Below, in pieces: positions 1 to 7,445 of a stretch of DNA of 59,871 nucleotides; positions within the stretch are counted from its first letter, which is position 1, and each line of letters opens with the position of its first letter. The translations under genes and the position numbers were made by a program. The DNA lies in contig CABVRZ010000027.1 of the NCBI GenBank assembly GCA_902500775.1, forward strand, positions 1 through 59,871, in the 5' to 3' direction. A model generated the notes under the pieces. The model saw only the letters and a program-made list of their open reading frames with translations. It was not told where the DNA came from and searched no databases. The stretch comes from an uncultured Nitrospira sp. Its GTDB lineage: Bacteria; Nitrospirota; Nitrospiria; Nitrospirales; Nitrospiraceae.

Positions 1-10
1 AGAAACGACA

Positions 11-42
11 CGGCCCGGCACCCCTTGGGGAGTGCCGGGCCG
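11..42 (-). terminator. Intrinsic terminator downstream of amoC
   Basis: A GC-rich hairpin has arms CGGCCCGGCAC and GTGCCGGGCCG around a short CCC/TTGG/GGA core with one mismatch. On the minus strand it lies about 25 bases past the amoC stop and is followed by a short T-containing tail. This is the expected end of the amoC transcript. Confidence 0.75.
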
Positions 43-66
43 CTCGATCCCACAAACCGTGATCGC

Positions 67-885
67 TTAGTACACGCTCTGGCTCTTGGCGTTCTGCACC
101 TGGGCCGGGAACGGATCCAAGATGCTCTTCGGCGCGTTGTTCCAGATCACGTCCGCCAGATTCGACATCCGGCTCACGATCTGCGCGGCTACGCCGCCCG
201 CCGCCCCGAACAACCCGCACCAGCCCAACGTCACAAAGCCCCAGTGCAACGGCGCCGCAAACAGCTCATCCACAAACCAGAACGCATGGCCCCACTCGTT
301 GAGCCCCACGTTCGGCAGAATGAACATCGGCCCCACCACCGCCGCCACCAACGGGAACGACGTCGCTTGGCTATACAGCGGCAACCGCGTCTGCGCATAC
401 AGGTAGCTCGACACGCCGCACGTAATGTACAGCGGGAACGTCCCGTAGAACGCCACAATGTGGCTCGCCGTAAAGCTCGTGTCCCGGATGATCACCTGGT
501 GCCACGCCGCATCCTGCTCCAACGTGTAGCTCCCCGCGTAGTACACGCCCCAGATGTAGCACACCAACCAGCCCATCCAGTAAAAGTACCGCTTCAGCTC
601 CAGCTTCGGGTCCAGATTCGCCAGGTTCCGATCCCGGGTCGTCCAGATCCAGCCGATCGACACGGCAAAGAACAGGGCATTCGCCACAATATTAAACCGC
701 CACAGCCCCATCCATACCGACTCAAACTCCGGGGTCATCGAATCCAGCCCATGCGAATACCCGAAGGTCCGCTGGTACACCACCCAAAACACCCCGATCG
801 CCAACATCGCAAACCAGCCGATCTTCACCGGCTTCGAATCGTACCACTGCGAGACATCGTATCCTCGCTCACTTGATGCTGCCAT
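67..885 (-). CDS. amoC: Ammonia monooxygenase subunit C (AmoC)
   Basis: Membrane subunit of the copper enzyme that oxidises ammonia to hydroxylamine. The 272-residue protein has about six hydrophobic segments and the AmoC/PmoC landmarks: a YSHGLDSM block near residue 43, [14 protein letters not shown] around 134-147 in the conserved metal-site helix region, and [14 protein letters not shown] near 196. The ATG is preceded by a strong GGAGGT at 892-897. No amoA or amoB follows, so this is a stand-alone copy, as seen alongside full amoCAB clusters in many ammonia oxidisers. It sits 42 bases downstream of a periplasmic membrane protein and ends at a strong terminator. The sequence is AMO-like, and its setting among Nitrospira-type genes points to comammox. 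PmoC of a methanotroph is less likely. Confidence 0.9.
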   Translation of the reverse strand: MAASSERGYDVSQWYDSKPVKIGWFAMLAIGVFWVVYQRTFGYSHGLDSMTPEFESVWMGLWRFNIVANALFFAVSIGWIWTTRDRNLANLDPKLELKRYFYWMGWLVCYIWGVYYAGSYTLEQDAAWHQVIIRDTSFTASHIVAFYGTFPLYITCGVSSYLYAQTRLPLYSQATSFPLVAAVVGPMFILPNVGLNEWGHAFWFVDELFAAPLHWGFVTLGWCGLFGAAGGVAAQIVSRMSNLADVIWNNAPKSILDPFPAQVQNAKSQSVY

Positions 886-927
886 AATGACACCTCCTTA
901 GTTAGACCCACTTCTCCGCAGACTAGT

Positions 928-1590
928 TTAGGCACGGCTGGAGCCCAACCAGTTTCTGATTCGCGTTGATTTTGAGACCTCATAACCAATCACCATCAGC
1001 AGCAGAAGCACGGTTAGCGGTCCAATCGCTGTTCGTGCGACATTCGCATAGTCGATCTGCTGGACTCGCAACAGATAGGATGATGGGCTGAAACCTTCTG
1101 GTGTGATGATTACCCGATACAGCCCCTTGGCTAGCTTGGCTTCTCCGCTGAGCACTCCGTCCGGATGGGTCATGGGTGGCCAGTAGGCAACGGTCTCCCC
1201 CTCTGCGGCCTCAGCCAATCCCTTGATAACCCGTACCCCGATCGGCAGATTGCGCAGAATCGGGTCGACCAGATCCAGCACGAGGAACGTATCGCCCTCA
1301 GCAGGAATGTCAGTACAGTACTGAGCCTTTGCGGCATGTTGCGGCTGATAGGCGTTGAAATGAACGAGATTCCCGCCAACCCGTTGGACACAGACATCTT
1401 CCTCTATGGTCACGTTGCCATGCGCGCCAGCCATGCCGGGCAGTATCACTGGAAGAACCAGGAGGACGGCACCCAGGTTCCTGAATCTTGTTCGCCGTTT
1501 GAGTTTGAGCGGGACAAGTCTCACGGACCTTCTATATAGGAACGCGGTAGAAATACTCAGGGTAACAATTGCAATGAAGATCGTCATCAT
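928..1590 (-). CDS. Membrane-anchored periplasmic protein co-transcribed with amoC, possible copper-handling partner
   Basis: 220 residues, not assigned to a named family. There is a hydrophobic N-terminal stretch (about 3-18), a second hydrophobic signal-like segment (about 39-55) ending in GMAGA, then a mature-looking domain starting HGNVTIEEDVC. A C-terminal membrane segment lies near 188-207, followed by a basic tail. If cleavage falls after GMAGA the mature protein begins with histidine, as in PmoB and CopC, where that residue binds copper. Two cysteines (about 66 and 92) could form a disulfide or metal site. The start ATG follows a G-rich ribosome site (AAGGGGGGTG). It lies directly upstream of amoC on the same strand, so the two probably form one transcript. 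A role in AMO assembly or copper delivery is inference. Confidence 0.75.
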   Translation of the reverse strand: MMTIFIAIVTLSISTAFLYRRSVRLVPLKLKRRTRFRNLGAVLLVLPVILPGMAGAHGNVTIEEDVCVQRVGGNLVHFNAYQPQHAAKAQYCTDIPAEGDTFLVLDLVDPILRNLPIGVRVIKGLAEAAEGETVAYWPPMTHPDGVLSGEAKLAKGLYRVIITPEGFSPSSYLLRVQQIDYANVARTAIGPLTVLLLLMVIGYEVSKSTRIRNWLGSSRA

Positions 1591-1659
1591 CGATGTTCAC
1601 CCCCCTTCACGTCTACCTTAAGAAGCATACTCCCCACAAGATGAAGGCCTCCTTAGATT

Positions 1660-1681
1660 CTCATGAAGAATTCTTCATGAG
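1660..1681. promoter_or_regulatory. Perfect 22-bp palindrome upstream of the amoC operon
   Basis: Half-site CTCATGAAGAA is followed with no spacer by its exact reverse complement. It lies about 70 bases upstream of the first gene of the amoC transcript, where an operator would act. No helical regulator is encoded next to it and the binding protein is unknown. The rest of 1591-1910 shows no gene I can support. Confidence 0.5.
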
Positions 1682-1910
1682 CATTGGTTCGGGCAGAATC
1701 TATTTTATCTTTGAAGCCTTCCTCTCCTCGTGCTCTGGGTATCTCATTAATCTGACGATCACACACTTGCAATAGCGGCGTTGGAGCAGATCGAAATCCA
1801 TTGCATGACTGTTTACACATGAGCATTTGGTGGCCCCCCTATAACCTATTCGTTAACCCGTACCACTTCTTACATTGGGGAGCATCTGGGTATATTTCTA
1901 TCACAACGTC

Positions 1911-1967
1911 CATAGTTTGTCAATTGTAATATTGACAAACTTATGGACAATAAAGATATCCTATAAA
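1911..1967 (+). promoter_or_regulatory. Promoter and CarH/LitR-like operator of the glutathione peroxidase gene
   Basis: Inverted arms AGTTTGTCAA (1914-1923) and TTGACAAACT (1932-1941) flank TTGTAATA, and the match extends outward to GTCCAT and ATGGAC with one extra base on the right. The right arm contains a perfect -35 TTGACA (1932-1937). Possible -10 boxes are GATATC at 1955 or TATCCT at 1957. The same TTGTAATATT-GACAAAC-GGACA string occurs in front of the MerR/B12 regulator at 14861-14885, so both promoters probably bind the same protein. The mirror strand also offers TTGACA, so weak divergent transcription is possible. Confidence 0.6.
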
Positions 1968-2005
1968 TCATTCCAGTTGCTGACCATTGAAAGGAGGCGC
2001 TCACC

Positions 2006-2626
2006 ATGGCGATCTACTCAAAAGTTCTCTTTGGTCTCTCCGGCCTCGTCCTGCTCGGACTTGGATTCATTGCATTCCCAACCTCGAAAACCTATGCACT
2101 TGAGAAGCAACCCCATGCGTTCTCACGTGCCGGTGTCACAATGGCACCGCTGTATGGATTTCGCCTCCCAGACATCGATGGCCAACCCGTCGATCTCAAG
2201 ACATTCAAGGGCAAGGTGCTGCTCATTGTGAATACCGCAAGCATGTGCGGCAATACGCCGCAGTACGCCGGCCTTCAAGAGATGTACGAGCGGTATCAGG
2301 AACGGGGGTTCGAAGTTCTCGCGTTTCCGGCGAATGATTTTGGGCAGCAGGAGCCGGGGACGAATCAAGAGATCAAAGGATTCTGCTACACCAGATACAG
2401 CGTCAGTTTCCCACTGTTCTCAAAAATCAGCGTGGTTGGCAAAGACAAACATCCACTCTACCGGTACTTAACCGAGCAGAGTGCGTTCCCTGGCCGTGTG
2501 ACGTGGAACTTTCAGAAGTACCTGGTCGATCGCTCCGGCAACGTCATCGGGAAATATGACCCCGGGATGAATCCCTTGTCGGCCACGATTCTGGCAGATC
2601 TCGAAAAAGCCTTGGCGGCAAGCTAA
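2006..2626 (+). CDS. Glutathione peroxidase family protein, membrane-anchored or exported
   Basis: Thiol peroxidase that reduces peroxides, most likely with thioredoxin-like donors in bacteria. The 206-residue protein has an N-terminal hydrophobic segment (7-23) absent from cytosolic family members, then the GPx fold. Catalytic Cys81 sits in NTASMCGNTPQY, Gln114 in FPANDFGQQ, and Trp167-Asn168 in WNFQKYL. These give the Cys-Gln-Trp-Asn tetrad, with cysteine rather than selenocysteine. The start is fixed by GAAAGGAGG eight bases upstream. It is the first gene of a short plus-strand group and lies behind the operator shared with the light-sensor gene, so induction by light or singlet oxygen is inferred. 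Confidence 0.9.
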   Translation: MAIYSKVLFGLSGLVLLGLGFIAFPTSKTYALEKQPHAFSRAGVTMAPLYGFRLPDIDGQPVDLKTFKGKVLLIVNTASMCGNTPQYAGLQEMYERYQERGFEVLAFPANDFGQQEPGTNQEIKGFCYTRYSVSFPLFSKISVVGKDKHPLYRYLTEQSAFPGRVTWNFQKYLVDRSGNVIGKYDPGMNPLSATILADLEKALAAS

Positions 2627-2652
2627 CGTTCTACGCCCATAAGGAATGACGC

Positions 2653-3099
2653 ATGTGGCTGAATCGGGGACATCTCCTCATTGGTTTTAGCATCGGTCTC
2701 TTTCTCTGTCAGACACCAGTTGCCTCCCTCGCAGCGGATGAATGGGTGAGAGTGGGGGGAACCCATAAATACGACCGCTACGTGAATATGACCAGTATAG
2801 GAGTGTGGGGACCAACGGTCACCCTCTGGACACTTCGGGACTTTCGTCTGCAGCGGGCTATTCCAGGCGGTCCCTACCGGTCAGTGAAGATCAAACGCCA
2901 ATACCATTGCGACCAGAGAAAAAGTCGACCACTCCATGTTCGGTACTACCCGCAAGCTTTGGCACAAGGCCCGGTCCTCTACGCGGCGCCGGCCACGCGT
3001 GAGTGGTCACGGGTGGTTCCCGGCAGCGACGATGATACAGAAATGAAGGTTGCCTGTCGTACGGTTCCCTCGACGCTCCATCTAGATAACAGAGGGTAA
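2653..3099 (+). CDS. Secreted protein of the surface-adhesin E-like type
   Basis: 148 residues with a signal peptide (about 1-28, ending SLAADEW). The mature part has the pattern of small adhesin-E-like secreted proteins: a W-x-R-V opening, a Y-D-R-Y-V motif near 40, an R-Q-Y-H-C segment near 82, and a second cysteine near the C-terminus (about 135) that could pair with the first. It follows the peroxidase by 26 bases and is almost fused to a similar gene downstream, so the three probably share a transcript. The function is unknown. The family name comes from remembered pattern, not a search. Confidence 0.7.
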   Translation: MWLNRGHLLIGFSIGLFLCQTPVASLAADEWVRVGGTHKYDRYVNMTSIGVWGPTVTLWTLRDFRLQRAIPGGPYRSVKIKRQYHCDQRKSRPLHVRYYPQALAQGPVLYAAPATREWSRVVPGSDDDTEMKVACRTVPSTLHLDNRG

Positions 3100-3100
3100 T

Positions 3101-3526
3101 ATGCAACGACGATTGATGCTGATCGCACTGTCTTGCGTGATGATGACGGCCTGTACGGGAAGTGAGACGCCGTCCGCTTCCTCACCCAGTGCCCCAGCGG
3201 AGTGGACGAAGATCGGAGAGACGGAGACCTACGTCTACTATGCGGATCACCGCAGTCTTCGGAAAGCAGACGAGACCGTCATGATGTCGGATCTCTTCGA
3301 CTATAGGACGACTCAGAAGGAAGGTGACAGCTCAGCACTCTCAAAACTCACACTACGTGAATATGACTGTCAGAACCGCAAAAGCCAACCAGTGAAAACC
3401 ACTTGGTATGCGGAGCATATGGGTTTAGGAGCAGCAGGACGCACTACTGGAGCCACAGGTCAATTGGTGACGTCGGCCTCTGGCACGGCTACTGCCGCGC
3501 TCATGGCAATCGCCTGTGGGCGTTGA
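3101..3526 (+). CDS. Lipoprotein, adhesin E-like paralogue of the preceding gene
   Basis: 141 residues with a lipoprotein signal: the lipobox is MTAC with Cys18. The mature domain resembles the upstream protein (a WTKIGETETYVYYAD opening and a REYDC segment near 87), which suggests an old tandem duplication in which this copy became a lipoprotein. The start lies one base past the upstream stop with GAGGG just before it, so translation is probably coupled. It is the last plus-strand gene of the group and converges on the FAD-dependent oxidoreductase gene. Function unknown. Confidence 0.7.
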   Translation: MQRRLMLIALSCVMMTACTGSETPSASSPSAPAEWTKIGETETYVYYADHRSLRKADETVMMSDLFDYRTTQKEGDSSALSKLTLREYDCQNRKSQPVKTTWYAEHMGLGAAGRTTGATGQLVTSASGTATAALMAIACGR

Positions 3527-3609
3527 AGAGTTACGCGAGACATTGGATCAGAATCCGCGGAGTCCCCGGCTGCTGATCAGACACACTGAAGAAACAGCGA
3601 CCGTTCAAG

Positions 3610-4866
3610 TCACGGCGAACCGTAATCAGCCAGTATGGCTTCAGCCACTTTCCGTCCCGACAACAAGGCCCCATCCAGCGTCCCACTTTCCCGATAATCC
3701 CCACAAAGATACAGCCCCGCAGCCAGGCGCGGTGAGGTGGTGCGGTTCCCGATTGAAAGTACGTCGAGTGGGGGCAGCGCACGCGGAATGCGATCCGTTC
3801 GTAGATGACGCCACTCGTTGACTTGCGAGCCAAACCAGGAGTGAAGATGTTGTCGTACCGCATGTGAAATATCACCATCCGTACCAGCTTGTTCAATCGC
3901 AGTCACTGAGATCAAGGCTCGCCCAGGCGGCGCGTATGATGGCGCTGCCTCACTGAGGACACAGACGGTCCGGACCACCCCATCGTTTTCTCCATTCACC
4001 ATCAACCAGGGTCCGCGTTGCGGCGCAGCCGGCGCATCGAAATAGAGCGTAACCGAGCCACGAGCTGGGGTACTTGATCGATGTTCCCCACGCAATCGGC
4101 CGGCAGTCGCGTCATCAGTCGCCAGTACCAACACATCGGCACTGAGCGACTCCCCAGACTTCAGCACCACACTCGCGCCCTGAACCTGTTGGACGGCGTG
4201 GTTCACGCGAATCGTTCCCGGAGGCAACGTAGCCGCGAGTTGTTGTGCGATAGCGCCTATACCGTCTCGAGGTAAGGCAGTGACTCCTCGGCAAAACGCT
4301 GCCCAAACTAATTCAAAAATCCAGCAAGGCGTGCTCAATTCTGTCTCCAAGAACACGCCGCTGAGAAACGGTCGGAAGAAATGCATTACCATCGCGTCCG
4401 AAAACTCATAAGCTTGGAGCACATCGCGAGTCGGCCTTGTCGGGTCTTTCATCACAGCGCGGAGATGTTGCCGCAGGCTATCCCGTCGCATACGCAGCAT
4501 CCTGAGCTTGTCGGCAATCGTGCCGATGGGGCTGAACACCATCTGTGGAACGTCTTGCGGCCGGCGAAAGGGATCGCTCATCACATGAAAGCGTCCTGCG
4601 TGGCGAATGAGCGCTCCAGCATGAAACGGCCTGAGCTCCAAGGCAGGATAGTTCAGCGTCTTCCGTGCTTCCGGATATCCGGCAGGAAAGACCTGAAATC
4701 CTCGATCGAGTTGAAACCCTTCGACGCGATCCGTGCGGGCACGCCCCCCGATGCCGTCGGACGCTTCAAGGACCGTGCACGCGAGACCAGCGTTCGTCAG
4801 GCGACGCGCACAGGCCAATCCGGCAAGGCCGGCACCGACAATAAACACGTTGGGGGTTGCAGACAT
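3610..4866 (-). CDS. FAD-dependent amine-oxidase/phytoene-desaturase-like oxidoreductase
   Basis: 418 residues. The N-terminus carries the dinucleotide-binding motif GAGLAGLACARRL (residues 11-23), followed by the GIGGRARTDRVEGFQLDRG block typical of flavin amine oxidases, phytoene desaturases and protoporphyrinogen oxidases. The C-terminal FAD motif is LYLCGDYRESGTLDGALLSG. The substrate cannot be deduced. Genes of this type recur in LitR/CarH-controlled light-response clusters beside photolyase. It is the last gene of a long minus-strand run. The ATG has AGGAGGT upstream at a rather long spacing of about 13 bases. Confidence 0.85.
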   Translation of the reverse strand: MSATPNVFIVGAGLAGLACARRLTNAGLACTVLEASDGIGGRARTDRVEGFQLDRGFQVFPAGYPEARKTLNYPALELRPFHAGALIRHAGRFHVMSDPFRRPQDVPQMVFSPIGTIADKLRMLRMRRDSLRQHLRAVMKDPTRPTRDVLQAYEFSDAMVMHFFRPFLSGVFLETELSTPCWIFELVWAAFCRGVTALPRDGIGAIAQQLAATLPPGTIRVNHAVQQVQGASVVLKSGESLSADVLVLATDDATAGRLRGEHRSSTPARGSVTLYFDAPAAPQRGPWLMVNGENDGVVRTVCVLSEAAPSYAPPGRALISVTAIEQAGTDGDISHAVRQHLHSWFGSQVNEWRHLRTDRIPRALPPLDVLSIGNRTTSPRLAAGLYLCGDYRESGTLDGALLSGRKVAEAILADYGSP

Positions 4867-4952
4867 TATGAGTTATTGCACCTCCTGCACCGCTGCGGAA
4901 ATATAGTCACCCAGGCAGTCACACTTGCCCTGGCTTGTTGTAGCAGGTCATA

Positions 4953-5462
4953 TCAGGACCATCTCCGTAGCTGCTCTGATAGGGTTTTGGCGATCAACTG
5001 CAAATCGAACGGCCAGGCATAGCGCAGTTCAACGGTGGGATACAGCGGTCGCAAGTGGTCCAAGATCTCGGGTATCTCGACTTCCGAATGAGAGCCGCCC
5101 GGCGTAAACATCGTCGTCAAGACGGTGATGGATGTCGCGCCTTGTTTCACCAAATCCTCCACGGCTTCTTCCAATGTCGGTGCGCAGAACTCATTGTAGG
5201 CCATAGCAAACAACACACCATTCAGATATGGCTGCAACATAGCCCCCACGGCCTCCAAGCCCGATTGATAGGGATCGGTCTCTTTGGTTCGTGGCCAACG
5301 ACGGATCTTCTGATCCAATTCAACTTCTTCCTGGGACGGCTGCTGTTTGGCTGCACGCCGTTGAGCTTCCAATCGTTTCAATTTCGTGACCAGATCTTGT
5401 GGGCAGTCCTTTGGAATGCCACCATGACCTACCAGGACAACTCCCTTCATTGCATCATTCAT
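4953..5462 (-). CDS. CbiX/SirB-type sirohydrochlorin chelatase
   Basis: 169 residues, short as in single-domain CbiX/SirB enzymes that insert cobalt or iron into sirohydrochlorin for B12 or siroheme. Candidate metal-inserting histidines are in VLVGHGG (near residue 13) and TPGGSHSEVEIP (near 125). A charged insertion (about 30-60) follows the first motif. Its place in a cluster ending with a B12-dependent photoreceptor suggests it may support cobalamin supply, which is inference. A role in siroheme synthesis for nitrite reduction is equally possible. Confidence 0.75.
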   Translation of the reverse strand: MNDAMKGVVLVGHGGIPKDCPQDLVTKLKRLEAQRRAAKQQPSQEEVELDQKIRRWPRTKETDPYQSGLEAVGAMLQPYLNGVLFAMAYNEFCAPTLEEAVEDLVKQGATSITVLTTMFTPGGSHSEVEIPEILDHLRPLYPTVELRYAWPFDLQLIAKTLSEQLRRWS

Positions 5463-5546
5463 GAGTTCCTTCTCCTATGACTAGTACGCACAGCGTCTCG
5501 TGGCCGCGCAATTATGTGAGGATTGACCGATTCTGTACCAAACACG

Positions 5547-6242
5547 TCAACGAGTCTTCTGGAGATGCACATCATCAAAATAGGTCACCGCATCGGATTT
5601 AGTCCACAGCCCGACATGACCTTTGGCGAACCTGTGATCACAGAGCGTAAAAACGGCTTGCTCGTCAAACCATACACGGACATCGCACCCGCGCATCTGG
5701 ACGCGGAGGCGGTGCCACTGTCGGATGTCGATCACATGGTCAAAGTTTTGGATCATGTGCCGCACACCGTTGACCACCCGGTAAATCCGGATGTTCTGCT
5801 CTAATGGATTGGCTCGTACAAGATAGTAATTTCGCTCGTCAGCTGCTCGCCAAATAAGCCCCCCTCCCATATCCGCCTTTCCAGCAATGGGCAAGAGCTT
5901 GACGCTCAGATCGATATCCTCAGCCTCCGTACCTTGCACAAGAACCAGCTTGTACGCATGCTCAGCTCCCTTCCCGTGAAGTTGGGCCAATACATGCGGT
6001 GGACTGGTGGCCTTGTCGGTTGAGATCACTTGCCAGTCGCCGGCTGGTCGTCCATCGAACAAAGTCCCGATGTGAAAACCAGGTGGGGCCATGCCTGGGT
6101 TGTTTTGGTCAAAATCCCAAACCTGAACTTCTGAAGCAGCGGACGACGCATGGCCGAATAGGAGCAGTAGCACACAGCCGTACCAGCGCCACACTGATGG
6201 GTTGAGAGAAAATGCCCCATCATTGTGCACGCTTAACGCCAT
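5547..6242 (-). CDS. Secreted DUF1080/LamG-like beta-sandwich protein
   Basis: 231 residues from the ATG at 6242, which overlaps the end of the upstream gene and is preceded by GGAAGAAG. A signal peptide (about residues 17-35, ending SSAASE) is followed by a concanavalin-like fold of the DUF1080 type: LFDGRPAGDW, GGGLIWRAADERNYYLVRA, and a closing G-H-V-G-L-W-T-K-S-D motif with FDDVHL. Such domains bind or hydrolyse sugars in some families, but no catalytic residues are evident here. Translation is probably coupled to the upstream unknown secreted protein. An upstream start at 6257 is possible. Confidence 0.75.
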   Translation of the reverse strand: MALSVHNDGAFSLNPSVWRWYGCVLLLLFGHASSAASEVQVWDFDQNNPGMAPPGFHIGTLFDGRPAGDWQVISTDKATSPPHVLAQLHGKGAEHAYKLVLVQGTEAEDIDLSVKLLPIAGKADMGGGLIWRAADERNYYLVRANPLEQNIRIYRVVNGVRHMIQNFDHVIDIRQWHRLRVQMRGCDVRVWFDEQAVFTLCDHRFAKGHVGLWTKSDAVTYFDDVHLQKTR

Positions 6243-6970
6243 GTCACTTCTTCCCAACAGAGATGGATAAAGGTCTCATAGGGTGGAAAATTCTTGGGGT
6301 TCTGCTCTTTCGATCGAACCCACAGATCGATTTCCATTCCAGCTGGATCGGTCTCCCCCCCCGGCAGCATGCGTTTCACCGGATACTGGACCTGGTGAGT
6401 GTCAGGATCCCGTGAACGTTCCATCACCATAAAATGGGCATCATAGTCCTTGTAGAGCACTTCATCGTTCTTGAAAACCGTGGCGGTTCCCCAGCCTGCC
6501 AGGTACAACCACGTTTTCGGATAGAGCGGATCGCCGTTGTTCGAATCACCATGCTCATAGACCCTCGTGGCAATTCCACCATCATGGAAAGGCTGTTTCG
6601 CAGCGAACCGGTCAAAGACGATCCGAAAGTGATCCGTTCCTTCGACAAACTGCGACGTCACAAGACCACTGTTTGTGACTTCGTTGACGTCGATCTCAAT
6701 CGTACCCTGTACCGGAGTGAGATATTTGCCGGCATAATCGAGATGGTCCCAAGGAGATTGATCCTTCATACTGCCGATCAAGAATGGGGCACCACCCTTA
6801 AGCCTGAACTTGCCGCTGTAGAAGGGGTGCTCAGTTGCATTAAAAATCCTGGTGCCCTCGGTTCCTTTTGGCGTGCCAAATAAGCCTTCTTCTGCGAAGG
6901 CGGCGGACAGAACTACAGTGCTGAAGGTGAAGCTTGCGACACATAGCCACAATGGTTTCAGTGATCTCAT
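6233..6970 (-). CDS. Secreted protein of unknown function
   Basis: 245 residues from the ATG at 6970, chosen because AAAGGAGAATCT lies just upstream and a clean signal peptide (about 1-25, ending SAAFAEE) follows. The longer frame upstream of this codon looks non-coding. The mature domain is rich in aromatic and charged residues and has a G-W-G-T-A-T-V-F segment, with two short blocks (EVLYKDYDAHFMVMERSRD and MLPGGETDPAGMEIDLWV) that would suit a beta-sandwich. I do not recognise the family. It overlaps the next gene by ten bases, so the two secreted proteins probably work together. Confidence 0.8.
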   Translation of the reverse strand: MRSLKPLWLCVASFTFSTVVLSAAFAEEGLFGTPKGTEGTRIFNATEHPFYSGKFRLKGGAPFLIGSMKDQSPWDHLDYAGKYLTPVQGTIEIDVNEVTNSGLVTSQFVEGTDHFRIVFDRFAAKQPFHDGGIATRVYEHGDSNNGDPLYPKTWLYLAGWGTATVFKNDEVLYKDYDAHFMVMERSRDPDTHQVQYPVKRMLPGGETDPAGMEIDLWVRSKEQNPKNFPPYETFIHLCWEEVTWR

Positions 6971-7064
6971 AGATTCTCCTTTGCCCCTAGGTGTGCGAGA
7001 TCTCATCCCCATCAGGAAAAGGAACGAGAGTTCTTCCAGTCCAACGCGAAAGTGTTTACCACGC

Positions 7065-7433
7065 TCACACTGAGTCTGTTGTGGCCAAGTATTCCTGGAG
7101 ATTGGTCTTTCCATAACGACTTCCCGGATAGACGATTCGAATAAACCTCGCCACGAGGGCCATCACCTTTTTGACCGCAGGGGTCTTCTCAGGATCGGTG
7201 GCAGGCAGCAACCGAACAGTGATGGCCTTGTCGTGCACCTTGAGCTGAACAAAGAAACTGCTCGATGCGCCCTGCTCGATTACCACAGACTCGAGCAAGG
7301 CATCTTTCCCGTTTCTGGACATGTAGAATTCCTGAATTTTGAGTATCTCGGCTCCAGTCCGCTGAAGAATCGGCGTGAAGTTCTGATATAACGCCTGAAG
7401 ATCTCCGGCTTCTTCGATGACGACATGGGGCAT
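7065..7433 (-). CDS. Tautomerase-superfamily protein related to CHMI isomerases
   Basis: 122 residues beginning MPHVVIEE. The N-terminal Met-Pro-His-x-Val-Ile-Glu pattern is that of 5-carboxymethyl-2-hydroxymuconate isomerase, where the unmasked Pro-1 is the catalytic base. The length also fits. The remainder diverges from classical CHMI, so the substrate is unknown. It lies between the secreted protein and the DUF523-DUF1722 gene on the same strand, with 12 bases to the latter. The ribosome site is GAAAGGGACG. Confidence 0.6.
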   Translation of the reverse strand: MPHVVIEEAGDLQALYQNFTPILQRTGAEILKIQEFYMSRNGKDALLESVVIEQGASSSFFVQLKVHDKAITVRLLPATDPEKTPAVKKVMALVARFIRIVYPGSRYGKTNLQEYLATTDSV

Positions 7434-7445
7434 GTGCGTCCCTTT

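Noticed and set aside
25-876. Long plus-strand open frame opposite amoC
   Set aside because: It is rich in Arg, Pro and His as expected from the antisense of a membrane protein, has no ribosome site, and amoC is clear on the other strand.
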